A stretch of DNA of 64,000 nt from the NCBI GenBank assembly GCA_023262855.1, contig JALQYQ010000038.1, forward strand, positions 1 through 64,000, in the 5' to 3' direction. This stretch comes from Crocinitomicaceae bacterium (GTDB lineage: Bacteria > Bacteroidota > Bacteroidia > Flavobacteriales_D > Crocinitomicaceae). Below the pieces are notes generated by a model. It did no database searches, was not told the DNA's origin, and worked only from the letters and a program-made list of their open reading frames with translations. Numbering within the stretch: position 1 is the stretch's first letter; every line of letters begins with the position of its first letter. Below, piece after piece: positions 1 to 7,697 of the stretch. The position numbers and the translations under genes were made by a program.

Positions 1-175
1 ATTCATAATTCATAATTCATAATTCATAATTCATAATTCATAATTCATAATTCATAATTCATAATTCATAATTCATAATTCATAATTCATAATTCATAAT
101 TCATAATTCATAATTCATAATTCATAATTCATAATTCATAATTAATAATTAATAATTAATAATTCATAATTCATA
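1..175. repeat. Heptanucleotide tandem array (ATTCATA)n
   Basis: Twenty-five consecutive 7-bp units: twenty perfect ATTCATA copies (1-140), three ATTAATA (141-161), two ATTCATA (162-175), then a decayed tail to about 190. The array is cut by the start of the window, so its true length is unknown. There are no spacers, so it is not CRISPR. It is followed directly by a GC-rich hairpin at 193-224. Confidence 0.97.
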
Positions 176-192
176 ATTTATGATTCATGATT

Positions 193-224
193 ATCCGCCG
201 CGACGGATGCTGCCTTCGGCGGAT
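193..224. repeat. REP-like hairpin beside the ATTCATA array
   Basis: Left arm ATCCGCCG (193-200) pairs perfectly with CGGCGGAT (217-224). It is a GC-rich island in AT-rich DNA, placed between the ATTCATA array and the TTGAAC-type array. It could be a REP-like element or a terminator for a gene left of the window, although no T tract follows. Confidence 0.7.
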
Positions 225-230
225 GTGATT

Positions 231-345
231 TGAACCCTTGAAGCATTTAAACCATTTGAACTATTGACCCCTTGAACTATTGAACCTTTTGAACTATTGA
301 ACCTTTTGAACCATTAAACCTTTTGAACCATTAAACCTTTTAACG
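231..345. repeat. TTGAAC-word array
   Basis: Degenerate tandem repeat built from TTGAAC/TTAAAC words with a higher-order unit of about 17 bp (CTTTTGAACTATTGAAC and variants). The same vocabulary recurs at 36.1-36.3 kb. No coding potential. The remainder up to the TonB-C gene at 443 holds nothing recognisable beyond AT-rich promoter-like DNA. Confidence 0.85.
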
Positions 346-442
346 ATAATCTTTGTGAGATAATCTGTTAGAACTTTTTAAGCCTATTGCAGTTGCAACT
401 ACTTTTTGTTTAATTTCGAAAAATTATATTAAATACCAACCA

Positions 443-1153
443 ATGAAATATCTTTTAAGCCTTTTTATACTAACCGCTTTCTGCAGTTTTGCTGGTAAAA
501 CCTATACTTACAATTTAACTGTTCATTCCCTTTTTGAACATTCTCCTATTCAAGGTATTCAAGTTACAATCACAGAAAAATATGGGGAAGTTTTTCATTT
601 AACGACAAATAAACTAGGAATGATTTCAGTAGAATTAACCAAACACGTCTTTAGTTTAGAGCTTGTTGATTCAACAGGAAATCACCGTACATATTTCCGT
701 GAGGACTTTTTTTATAAATCAAAATCAGATACAGAAGAAATCTACTTGCGCTTAAGTGAAGATCTTGAAGCAAAATTAATTGAAAGTAAAAAAGCACCTG
801 ACGGGACAGAAATTGATTTAGATGAAATGACCTTCCATTGCCCTAAATTAGAAACAGCTTGGGCAGCCACATACAATGGAGGTTTTAACAAATTACTTCT
901 TTTTATTTCGGAACATAAGATTTACCCACAGGTCTGCATTGATAATAACATTCGAGGCACGGTCAATTTAATTTGCAAAATCGACGAGCAAGGCGAATTA
1001 AGTGAGATTACAGTGTTGAAAAGTCTTTGTCCAGAAGCCGACGCTGAAGCCATTCGAATTGTTTCATACCTTCCCAATTTCAAACCAGCAACTTGCAATG
1101 GTGAAGCTATTTCTTCTTATATAAAAATACCCGTTTGGTTTGGCATATTTTAG
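443..1153 (+). CDS. TonB C-terminal domain protein
   Basis: A 236-residue exported protein. Residues 1-17 form a signal peptide ending near FAG. Residues 20-110 look like a carboxypeptidase-regulatory or transthyretin-like beta domain (TVHSLFEHSPIQGIQVTI). The C-terminal 80 residues match the TonB C-terminal fold (GTVNLICKIDEQGELSEI, ending in PVWFGIF). Unlike classical TonB there is no proline-rich spacer and no obvious retained N-terminal anchor, so it may be a periplasmic partner rather than the main energy transducer. It stands alone, with repeat DNA on both sides. The fold assignment is good; the physiological partner is unknown. Confidence 0.75.
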   Translation: MKYLLSLFILTAFCSFAGKTYTYNLTVHSLFEHSPIQGIQVTITEKYGEVFHLTTNKLGMISVELTKHVFSLELVDSTGNHRTYFREDFFYKSKSDTEEIYLRLSEDLEAKLIESKKAPDGTEIDLDEMTFHCPKLETAWAATYNGGFNKLLLFISEHKIYPQVCIDNNIRGTVNLICKIDEQGELSEITVLKSLCPEADAEAIRIVSYLPNFKPATCNGEAISSYIKIPVWFGIF

Positions 1154-1217
1154 TTTAAAATATTGACCGAAGTGACAGAGTGAGTTAAATTGTTGGCAAC
1201 GGAGAAGTGACTACCTG

Positions 1218-1244
1218 CCTGTCGTAGCCTCCAGCGCAGACAGG
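1218..1244. repeat. Hairpin abutting the CATGGAG array
   Basis: CCTGTC (1218-1223) pairs with GACAGG (1239-1244). The same arms occur at 36056-36071 with a shorter loop. Both copies are followed by GGAACAT, which leads straight into a short-word tandem array. Confidence 0.65.
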
Positions 1245-1247
1245 GAA

Positions 1248-1294
1248 CATGGAGCATGGAGCATGGAGCATGGAGCATGGAACATGGAGCATGG
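1248..1294. repeat. Heptanucleotide tandem array (CATGGAG)n
   Basis: Six full 7-bp units (five CATGGAG, one CATGGAA) plus a partial unit. It lies between a CCTGTC/GACAGG hairpin and a constant block (AAACCAACCTATTT) that also follows the AGTGACT arrays at 2310 and 19854. The reading frame crossing the array is not a credible gene. Confidence 0.95.
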
Positions 1295-1298
1295 TTTT

Positions 1299-1342
1299 AA
1301 ACCAACCTATTTTTGGGAATTGGTTTTATTTCTGGAAATCAT
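1299..1342. repeat. Constant block following a heptad array, copy 1
   Basis: Starts AAACCAACCTATTT and continues with TGGGAATT and TTATTT-n2-GGAAAT-n-AT. It can be aligned with 2344-2388 and, over its first part, with the 89-bp repeats at 19887 and 21215. Decayed non-coding repeat DNA. Confidence 0.6.
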
Positions 1343-1459
1343 GTCTAACCCTGAAGAGGTTAAATTACAAGCGAGAGACTAGTGGTTGGAGAAAACCAAA
1401 AAAATGTCCTCAGCAAAAAAATGAGTCCATGTAAATATTATCTTTCTACATTTGCTGTA

Positions 1460-2308
1460 ATGAAAAAACTAAATCATCTCAGTTTGAACCTTCTGCTGTT
1501 GGCAGTGGTTGTCGCTATTGGATCTTCTTGTAAGAAAAAAGAAAATAAATGCAACGAACAATTGGCCATTGAGGGACCGACCTACGTGAATGAAGGGGAT
1601 AATTTTACATTGACTCCCATCAACGCGACTGACATAAATGGTGTAAACACTTATTTCTATTGGAAATTTGCCGATATGTCAAACGCAACGCAAACGGTAA
1701 GTGGCATGTATGAAGTCTTTGACGCTTCTCCTGTTACTTTCGAAAAAGCAGATATTCGACATGAAGGCTTGTACATGTTTAAAATTCACAATAGTGACGA
1801 TAATTGCATCGATGCATTGGCTTCCCATACTGTTAAAATCATCCCAAAAGTTTCGCCGTGTTTTAATTCACTTTCAGTCGATACCATGTTGATCGATGAA
1901 TCTTTCACTGCTGGTATAATCGAACAACCCTATGTTCCAGTCTTAACCCTTAACTCGTTTGGCGACGAATTTAGTGTGGAACTAGTGATGCCAATGTTTA
2001 CGTATTTCCTAGAATTTTCCTTTGACATTCCTATTCCCAATTATTCAAGTACCTATACCCTGCGCAATACGTATCAAAATTATGCAGACAGTCAAATTCC
2101 AGATGATCCTATTATTCAGGCCTACGTGGAATTCTCACCAGATAATGAAGGAGCTGACGCCTATCGTATCGCCGAAAACCAACAAAACATTTACGTAAAA
2201 GTGGAAGACAATGTGATGTACCTTTCGTATTGTGATCTGTTGTTCACGCATACTTCTATTCCTGGCCGCACGATTAAATTGAGTGGAAAGGTGAAAATTA
2301 ATTTATAG
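1460..2308 (+). CDS. Secreted lipoprotein of unknown function
   Basis: A 282-residue protein read from the ATG at 1460, chosen because it begins a proper lipoprotein signal (MKKLNHL, hydrophobic core, lipobox GSSC) followed by KKKE. An upstream ATG at 1382 would add 26 residues encoded by repeat-flank DNA. Residues 30-120 resemble an Ig/PKD-like beta sandwich (PTYVNEGDNFTLTPI), and the remainder has beta-rich spacing with paired cysteines. Probably anchored in the outer membrane. No enzymatic motif is visible. The stop codon at 2306-2308 lies right at the start of a heptad array. Confidence 0.7.
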   Translation: MKKLNHLSLNLLLLAVVVAIGSSCKKKENKCNEQLAIEGPTYVNEGDNFTLTPINATDINGVNTYFYWKFADMSNATQTVSGMYEVFDASPVTFEKADIRHEGLYMFKIHNSDDNCIDALASHTVKIIPKVSPCFNSLSVDTMLIDESFTAGIIEQPYVPVLTLNSFGDEFSVELVMPMFTYFLEFSFDIPIPNYSSTYTLRNTYQNYADSQIPDDPIIQAYVEFSPDNEGADAYRIAENQQNIYVKVEDNVMYLSYCDLLFTHTSIPGRTIKLSGKVKINL

Positions 2309-2309
2309 T

Positions 2310-2339
2310 AGTGATTAGTGACTAATGACTAGTGACTAG
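2310..2339. repeat. Heptanucleotide array AGTGACT, copy 1
   Basis: Four 7-bp units in the order AGTGATT, AGTGACT, AATGACT, AGTGACT. The same four-unit order recurs at 19854-19881. It is followed by the AAACCAAACTATTT constant block. It starts one base after a stop codon. Confidence 0.9.
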
Positions 2340-2343
2340 ATTT

Positions 2344-2388
2344 AAACCAAACTATTTCGGGGAATTAGAAATTATTTTAGGAAATTAT
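2344..2388. repeat. Constant block following a heptad array, copy 2
   Basis: AAACCAAACTATTT then GGGGAATT and TTATTT-n2-GGAAAT-n-AT, colinear with 1299-1342. The surrounding 2309-2774 interval (466 bp) has no gene. It contains this block, three GGGACG/CGTCCC hairpins and three AACCCTGAAGGGGTT copies. Confidence 0.6.
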
Positions 2389-2397
2389 ACTATTTCG

Positions 2398-2453
2398 GGA
2401 CGCGATAAATCGAGTACCTCAGGGTCCGCGGGGAACGCGACGTCCCAAAAAAA
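2398..2453. repeat. GGGACG/CGTCCC hairpin element, interrupted copy
   Basis: Left arm GGGACGCGATAAATCG, right arm ending CGCGACGTCCC, separated by a CCTCAGGGTCCGC insert that is itself a word found near 20010. It looks like the compact element at 2461-2483 with an insertion in its loop. Confidence 0.6.
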
Positions 2454-2460
2454 ACAAAAA

Positions 2461-2483
2461 GGGACGCGATAAATCGACGTCCC
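2461..2483. repeat. GGGACGCGAT palindromic repeat
   Basis: Near-perfect palindrome: GGGACGCGAT, AA, ATCG, one extra A, CGTCCC, followed by CTACAAA. A third relative is GGGACG...CGTCCC at 2731-2751. Similar GTCCCTAC-ended palindromes are common mobile-type repeats in Bacteroidota and cyanobacteria (from memory). Non-coding. Confidence 0.7.
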
Positions 2484-2508
2484 TACAAATGGATTTGTTA
2501 TTACAAAT

Positions 2509-2688
2509 CAACCCTGAAGGGGTTTGCCGAATCGTATTTTCTACGGTCAGTTGATTGCATCTCCTTCACTCGAAAATATCTCTCGGCATACCCCATCTAA
2601 AAACTTTACACATGAATTCATAACCCTGAAGGGGTTAAATCTCACTACTAAAAACTTTACCACTGACCACCACAACCCTGAAGGGGTT
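2509..2688. repeat. AACCCTGAAGGGGTT dispersed repeat, three copies
   Basis: The 15-base word AACCCTGAAGGGGTT occurs near 2509, 2621 and 2672, with a variant (ACCCTGAAGAGGTT) near 1350. Each can fold as AACCC/GGGTT with a TGAAG loop. No real gene is visible between the copies. Confidence 0.7.
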
Positions 2689-2730
2689 GAATGTTTGATC
2701 CCTTTCCCCTTTCCCCTAAAAACAAAAAAA

Positions 2731-2751
2731 GGGACGCTTTTTGGACGTCCC
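2731..2751. repeat. GGGACG/CGTCCC hairpin, third copy
   Basis: GGGACG and CGTCCC arms around a CTTTTTGGA centre, followed by CTACGTTTGG. It lies just downstream of the minus-strand gene ending at 2775 and could serve as that gene's terminator. Confidence 0.55.
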
Positions 2752-2774
2752 TACGTTTGGTATTAATTCTCGAA

Positions 2775-3500
2775 CTAATTCCCGTCATCGGGTTCGGTTG
2801 GTGCTGAGGCGAAGCCTGAGGAATCAAAACCGGATGTTGGATTGTTGTGGCGAACTCCTGTTACAACAATTTTGCGTGCTGCGAAGTATTGGTTGAAGAA
2901 ATCAGGCAAGCTGGGTTTCATCAAACGAACTAAGATGTCGATGCGCTCTTTTAAAATTTTATCGATGGCATCTGCTTTGGTGCTCATACCTGCTGTTAAT
3001 GATTTTCGTTCAACAATCGCGATACGTGGTTTTGAAATCATGATCACGCATTCATCGATCAATTGCAAGATGGCTCCTAAGCGGTTGCTGTCGATCCCAA
3101 AGGGTTCCAAGAGCGTTCCAGATTCGATTAAGGCATCTGCTGTTCGTGCAATGTGCGATTGCAATTTGGCAGTGTTCATCTTGCGAAGTGTTGACGGTGC
3201 AAACGTGTGATTCACTCTCATTGTGTTGTCTCCCAATTCGTCTGCTAACATACGGAAGGCGCCGTGCACTTCTTCTAAGGCTGCATACAAGGCCTTTAAT
3301 TTCAGTGTTTTGGTGCTCCCTACTCCAACAGTCACCACTTCATGCGAAGAGACAATTGCGTTGAGCTCATTCAGTCTGTTTTCTAGGTCATTGACTGCAC
3401 TTACCATCTTTGGAATCCCTGCCCATTCCCCTTCGTGTTGTTTGCAGGTGTCGAGTGTTACCACATACATGTTGATGCGGCTTGCGATTGACTTTTTCAT
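2775..3500 (-). CDS. Conserved hypothetical protein
   Basis: A 241-residue soluble protein rich in predicted helix. It has no signal peptide, membrane segment or catalytic motif that I recognise. It begins MKKSIASRINMYVVTLDTC and carries basic patches (RKSLTAG, ISKPRIAIVERK). The last 25 residues are Gly/Ser/Pro-rich and probably disordered (SGFDSSGFASAPTEPDDGN). The frame is long, codon use looks normal for the region, and an AT-rich leader precedes the ATG. It is isolated, bordered by repeat yards on both sides. No function assigned. Confidence 0.65.
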   Translation of the reverse strand: MKKSIASRINMYVVTLDTCKQHEGEWAGIPKMVSAVNDLENRLNELNAIVSSHEVVTVGVGSTKTLKLKALYAALEEVHGAFRMLADELGDNTMRVNHTFAPSTLRKMNTAKLQSHIARTADALIESGTLLEPFGIDSNRLGAILQLIDECVIMISKPRIAIVERKSLTAGMSTKADAIDKILKERIDILVRLMKPSLPDFFNQYFAARKIVVTGVRHNNPTSGFDSSGFASAPTEPDDGN

Positions 3501-3797
3501 AACTTAAACATTTAAGGTTTAAATCGAATTGTTCGTCTTGACCTGCTCCCTGGCGCCCGAGTTTCCTTCTCCACTTTCCCTTCGACTTAAACGGGTTACT
3601 ATTGAAAAATCCTCTTGAAAAAAGTGTGCCAAAAATTCACGCAAACCCTTTAAAATCAAGTGTTAACGAATGTTAAAATGCTATTTTCATCGATGAAATG
3701 TGCTTCCGATTGAGTAAACGGGGCTTTTGGACTAACGAAAAAATGTGCAACCGGGGCTTCGAGAGCCTCAGCCGCCGGTAGCACGTTGATCCAACTC

Positions 3798-4133
3798 GTT
3801 CGCGGTTTAGTTCAAGTCATTCGCGGTTTGGTTCAAGCCGTTCGCGGTTCGTTCCAAGCCGTTCGCGGTTTAGTTCAAGTAGTTCGCGGTTTGGTTCAAG
3901 TCATTCGCGGTGAGGTTCAAGCCGTTCGCGGTTTAGTTCAAGTCGTTCGCAGTTTGTTCCAAGTCGTTCGCAGTTTGTTCCAAGTCGTTCGCGGTTTGTT
4001 CCAAATCGTTCGCGGTTTGGTTCAAGTCGTTCGCAGTTTGGTTCGAGTCGTTCGCGGTTTAGTTCAAGTCATTCGCGGTTTGGTGCAAGACGTTCGCGGT
4101 TCGTTCCAAGTGGTTCGCGCCGAGGTACAAGTC
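3798..4133. repeat. 21-bp minisatellite, 16 copies
   Basis: Sixteen contiguous 21-bp units with no indels; consensus begins GTTCGCGGTTTRGTTCAAG and ends in two variable bases. Because 21 is divisible by 3 and the unit lacks stops, it leaves long open frames on both strands (a VRGLVQV heptad repeat on plus). Differences between copies fall on all codon positions (ggt/agt, gtt/att, tta gtt versus tcg ttc), which argues against a selected protein. A seventeenth decayed unit follows. The interval 3501-3797 holds only a small palindrome (TTTCATCGATGAAA, 3685-3698) and a GC-rich CTTCGAGAGCCTCAG word. Confidence 0.95.
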
Positions 4134-4195
4134 CTTCGCCGCGGTGAACCTTCACCTCAATTTTCAATCGGCACCGCCGAAGAGTTTATCCCGAT

Positions 4196-4609
4196 TCACC
4201 GGGACAGCCGCGAAGCGAATCTCCTCAACCTCAAAAAAACGGGTAACTCTTTACTTCCAAACGCTGGTGGCTCAGGAAAAATCGGAAAACAATTCGTCCA
4301 AACAGATCTCGGTTTCTGGGATTCATACAAACGCACTAAATCACTGAGTTCTAACAAATCGAAGGGTTTAAAGGGATGTTGATTCCGCAGTGCTTGCATT
4401 GCTGTTTCTGTATATAGGAACGTCCGATAAATGCTTAAACTCAACTTCCGCTTCGGTGTATTCTTCGTGTTCTGTAAATCCTTGTAGCTCGAAACAATGC
4501 AATATGTACCAGTTGGATTCCCTGAAACTTGCGCACATGCCAACGTCCAACCAAGGACACTCGGGTAAACAAGGGCAATACAACACGCAAGATGACGCAA
4601 GTAATTCAT
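4196..4609 (-). pseudogene. Possible remnant of a secreted protein gene
   Basis: A 137-codon frame whose first 28 residues resemble a signal peptide (hydrophobic LACCIALVYPSVLGWTLACA, then Q). The next 30 residues look protein-like (PTGTYCIVSSYKDLQNT). After about residue 60 composition becomes erratic and the frame runs towards the minisatellite, ending in an Arg-rich tail. It may be the 5' part of a secreted-protein gene truncated by repeat invasion. It could also be chance coding. Confidence 0.25.
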
Positions 4610-4901
4610 GGTGGAGTAACGGAAAAAGGTGAGGAATATTATCTGTAATCTGAAGGCAATTGGTTATTGATAATAAAATTCACTTTTTTCTGTATCATGT
4701 AATAACATGATTTTCTCAATTCAATTTAAAGGAGGTTTTATTTTTTTATAATTTTAAAATATTTCTTAATGGACCTGCTCAATATTTGGATGTTGATGCT
4801 AGGAAATTGTTTTGCTCACCGAAAGGAACAATATTCTATATTACAGAAGTAAATGAAATTAAAAATCTCACTTAGAAAATTCCCGAAGTATGCTGAAAAA
4901 A
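4610..4901. other. Intergenic AT-rich interval with an ORF remnant
   Basis: No complete gene. On the plus strand a start-less frame ending at the TAG at 4873-4875 reads as plausible protein for about 45 residues (includes QYLDVDARKLFCSPKG). It may be the tail of a gene lost at the island edge. AAAGGAGG near 4729 resembles a ribosome-binding site but leads to no usable frame. Confidence 0.35.
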
Positions 4902-5861
4902 TTAATCAATTATTTCAACATCAATATTTTCATCGTAATCTGGATTGAGACGAATTTCGACGATATCCAGTGTAGCTTTTTCAGGGAAAGAATCTAGCAA
5001 TTTACCATAGGTTTCTTTACACTTTCCTTGATTGTGGTATTTGTTTACAATCGTACAAAGAATATCTGCAATTTGGATTTCAAAATTCTCATGAGATTCA
5101 AGGAAATGTAAATTGTCTTGAAGAATTTCTTTGGCATTCATCCTACCTTTTACAATGTATTTGTCCATAAAAGGATGTCCAGTTTCTATCCACGTATCCA
5201 AGATTGGTATAGGATGTTCTTTTGTATATGTGTAAAATGCGTGCCGTAATAATTCTCCAAAATACAATTTTGCATGACCATCTGGATTTATAAAATCTTT
5301 ATCAATTTGAAATTTGATATTCATTAAATTTTTATCCTTCCTAAAATAATGGCTGTAAATTAAAGAAACACCAATCGCTTTTTCCAAAGCAGGGGGAATG
5401 ATTTGTGTTAATAGGAGAATCTTTAAATACTGGTGTTTGTTCCTTTTATTATACCATTTAATCAATTGCCTATATTGTTCTGCTTTTTTCTTGAAACCTT
5501 TTTCAAGAGTTAATTCAATTAATTTTTCAATTTTCTTAACTTCTATTTGTCTAAATTTTTCTATTAATTCGTCGTCATTATCACATGGTTTTATTCGGAT
5601 TTGCAAGAATGATATAGGTGCCTCTTTATCTGAAATAACCTTACTAACAAACGACTCCAATTCAAAGCAATTTAAGTCTCGACCTTTTACTTCCTCATTT
5701 TTATCCCATTTTTCTTTTGATATTGAATCTTTCCAATCTTGGAAGTTTTTCTTTATCAAACTATAATATTCATTCTCTTGATTTATTAGAGCGGCTACAA
5801 AAAAATTATACCTGTCCGATTTGGGATCAAAATCTCCAAATTCATCGATCGCCACTATCAT
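4902..5861 (-). CDS. DUF3800 family protein, predicted RNase H-like nuclease
   Basis: A 319-residue protein read from the ATG at 5861, one base beyond the stop of the dGTPase-like gene. An upstream in-frame ATG at 5915 would create a 53-bp overlap. The family signature is at the N terminus: IVAIDEFGDF, corresponding to the IDESGD motif of DUF3800. Near residue 200 is FQIDKDFINPDGH, and near 280 is IQIADILCTIVNKYH, matching the conserved C-terminal Q-x-AD element. These acidic residues are thought to form an RNase H-like active site (family knowledge). DUF3800 genes are frequent in phage-defence islands. The tight coupling with the HD hydrolase suggests co-translation and a shared role. Confidence 0.8.
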   Translation of the reverse strand: MIVAIDEFGDFDPKSDRYNFFVAALINQENEYYSLIKKNFQDWKDSISKEKWDKNEEVKGRDLNCFELESFVSKVISDKEAPISFLQIRIKPCDNDDELIEKFRQIEVKKIEKLIELTLEKGFKKKAEQYRQLIKWYNKRNKHQYLKILLLTQIIPPALEKAIGVSLIYSHYFRKDKNLMNIKFQIDKDFINPDGHAKLYFGELLRHAFYTYTKEHPIPILDTWIETGHPFMDKYIVKGRMNAKEILQDNLHFLESHENFEIQIADILCTIVNKYHNQGKCKETYGKLLDSFPEKATLDIVEIRLNPDYDENIDVEIID

Positions 5862-5862
5862 A

Positions 5863-7278
5863 TCAAATATTTGGCATTTCAATTCCTCGTAAATTTCTGT
5901 ATAACTTAAGAGCAAACAAATCAGTCATACCAGAAATATAATCAATAACGTACATCACTTTTATGTAAGGAGAATCGTCCTCTTTGAATCGGTGTGACTC
6001 TGGAATAAGTTCAATAATTTTATTATGCCTTTTAAGTCTTAATTGATTAGGCATTAAAGCAGCTTCAACGAAATCTTCTATCAACCCGGACATTATTCTG
6101 AAACCCGCTAACTCAATTTTAACGACACTTGTATAATTATAGATTTTTGCGTAAGAAATTTCTTCTATCTCCTTCAGAAGTACTTTAGCCTCGGAAATAT
6201 CATTAAATAAATCTCCAGTATAATTACCCTGTAGGATTTTTTCTTTATTTTCAAGAAAAACCTCTGAACATCTATAAGTTAAATAATTAATCGCTTTTGC
6301 TCTTAGATAAGCAATTTTTTCGTTTTTATCCTTATCAAGATTTTGACACATTTCTAAAACATGTTCGTAATCTTCCTTTTTATTTAATTTAATTAATTTC
6401 AAAAACATCAGTGAAACCTCTTCGTGACTTAGGATACCCAGTCGATGAGCATCTTCAAAATCAATAATGTTGTAACAAATGTCATCTGCTGCCTCAACAA
6501 GATAAACAAATGGATGCCTTTTAAACACAACACCATCAATAGTTTCGTCTTGAATCATATTTAGTTTTTGGGCAATTTCTAAAAATACATCCTTATCAAT
6601 TTGAAAGAAGCCATATTTTTTTCTGTGTTTGTGAGATTTATTCGAAGCTTTCGACTCACAAGGGTATTTTATTATCGAACCCAATGTGGAATAAGTTAAT
6701 CTAAAACCTCCGGAAGTACCTGCTTGTGAATCTTTTGTTAACAATCGTAGTGCATTAGCGTTACCTTCAAAATTTATTAAATCAGTCCATTCTTCATCTA
6801 AAAAGGAATCTCTTAAATCATCTTTTTCATTGTCTATAAAAAATTTTGAAATGGCTTCTTCACCAGAATGTCCAAATGCGGGATTTCCCATGTCATGTGC
6901 CAAACAGGCTGTAGAAATAACAGTTTTAAGATGATTTCGGTAGAAACTTCTAGCCTCATTATCTTCCCTTACCTCTGGGAGTTGTGAAATTTGCTTTCCA
7001 ACAAGTTTACCCAATGACCTTCCAACGGAAGCAACCTCTAATGAATGTGTCAATCTGTTGTGAACAAATACCTCTTCTGGTAGAGGGAAAACTTGTGTTT
7101 TATTTTGAAGTCTTCGGAATGCGCTCGAAAAAATTAATCTATCCCAATCCCTTTCATATTCATGTCTTGAATCTCTTTTGTTCAAATTCACCCCATAGCG
7201 CTCATTAGAAAAACAATTATTCCAACTCATTAAATTTTTCATTTCCATTTTTTCATAATTATTTTCACCATGTCCCAT
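5863..7278 (-). CDS. dgt: dGTP triphosphohydrolase-like HD protein
   Basis: A 471-residue HD-superfamily protein. Visible: FVHNRLTHSLEVA with metal-ligand His78, AHDMGNPAFGH with His128-Asp129, and a later Asp in VEAADDICYNI, the arrangement of bacterial dGTPases, which hydrolyse dGTP to deoxyguanosine and triphosphate. The N-terminal RDWDRLIFSSAFRRLQNKTQVF is typical of Dgt. The start is uncertain: family similarity begins near Met17, so the ATG at 7230 is a good alternative. The gene is first of a two-gene unit with the DUF3800 gene. dGTPases starve phage of dNTPs in known defence settings, and the company of a nuclease-like partner and restriction genes suggests that use here rather than pure housekeeping. 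Confidence 0.88.
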   Translation of the reverse strand: MGHGENNYEKMEMKNLMSWNNCFSNERYGVNLNKRDSRHEYERDWDRLIFSSAFRRLQNKTQVFPLPEEVFVHNRLTHSLEVASVGRSLGKLVGKQISQLPEVREDNEARSFYRNHLKTVISTACLAHDMGNPAFGHSGEEAISKFFIDNEKDDLRDSFLDEEWTDLINFEGNANALRLLTKDSQAGTSGGFRLTYSTLGSIIKYPCESKASNKSHKHRKKYGFFQIDKDVFLEIAQKLNMIQDETIDGVVFKRHPFVYLVEAADDICYNIIDFEDAHRLGILSHEEVSLMFLKLIKLNKKEDYEHVLEMCQNLDKDKNEKIAYLRAKAINYLTYRCSEVFLENKEKILQGNYTGDLFNDISEAKVLLKEIEEISYAKIYNYTSVVKIELAGFRIMSGLIEDFVEAALMPNQLRLKRHNKIIELIPESHRFKEDDSPYIKVMYVIDYISGMTDLFALKLYRNLRGIEMPNI

Positions 7279-7510
7279 AAACCTAATTCAATAAATAATT
7301 TTCAATAACCCTATTAATATTTGGATATAGATCTTGTGAACAAGATATATAGGTTTTGATCCAAACGGCTTTTAAAATTTTCAATCGCAAATCCTATTAA
7401 ATATTATTTAAAAGAATAAAAAATGTCGATGATTTCATATCCCCTCCGAATCTACAAAAACAATTTCCAACCAACATTCATCCTTTTCATAAATTTCATT
7501 TTTCATTGAA

Positions 7511-7585
7511 AATAGAGGGAAATCCGAACTTTAAGTGCGGAAAACCGCACGATTTTGAAAACAAACCTGCGGGTTTCCCTCTATT
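7511..7585. other. Nested inverted-repeat element upstream of hsdR
   Basis: Perfect 12-bp outer arms AATAGAGGGAAA (7511-7522) and TTTCCCTCTATT (7574-7585) enclose a perfect inner hairpin GTGCGG-AAAA-CCGCAC (7535-7550). It is the only strong structure in the 419-bp gap between the divergent dgt and hsdR genes. It could be a small structured RNA, an operator region or a decayed mobile element end. No ribosome-binding site or small gene is visible within it. Confidence 0.6.
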
Positions 7586-7697
7586 TTACCATTTGTGGAG
7601 AAAAACCAGAGCAACAACTAGGGCAAGACGAACGAATTTGCTAGATTAGGGGCTGTAAAAAACATGGACATGAAAATGTCGCAGTAAGATTGAAGAA

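Noticed and set aside
1..175. CRISPR array
   Set aside because: Units are 7 bp and contiguous, with no spacers and no cas genes.
1249..1434. Frame encoding MEHGAWSMEHG repeats
   Set aside because: Direct translation of the CATGGAG array with no ribosome-binding site or conserved continuation.
2524..2766. 80-codon plus-strand frame
   Set aside because: Built from AACCCTGAAGGGGTT and GGGACG repeat words.
2842..3507. Three plus-strand frames opposite the 241-residue gene
   Set aside because: Shadow frames; the minus-strand frame has better composition and a cleaner start.
3786..4382. 198-codon plus-strand frame with VRGLVQV heptads
   Set aside because: TTG start, frame created by a stop-free 21-bp repeat, substitutions on all codon positions, and the opposite strand is equally open.
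4390..4632. 80-codon plus-strand frame
   Set aside because: Antisense to the possible secreted-protein remnant, with no start context and irregular composition.
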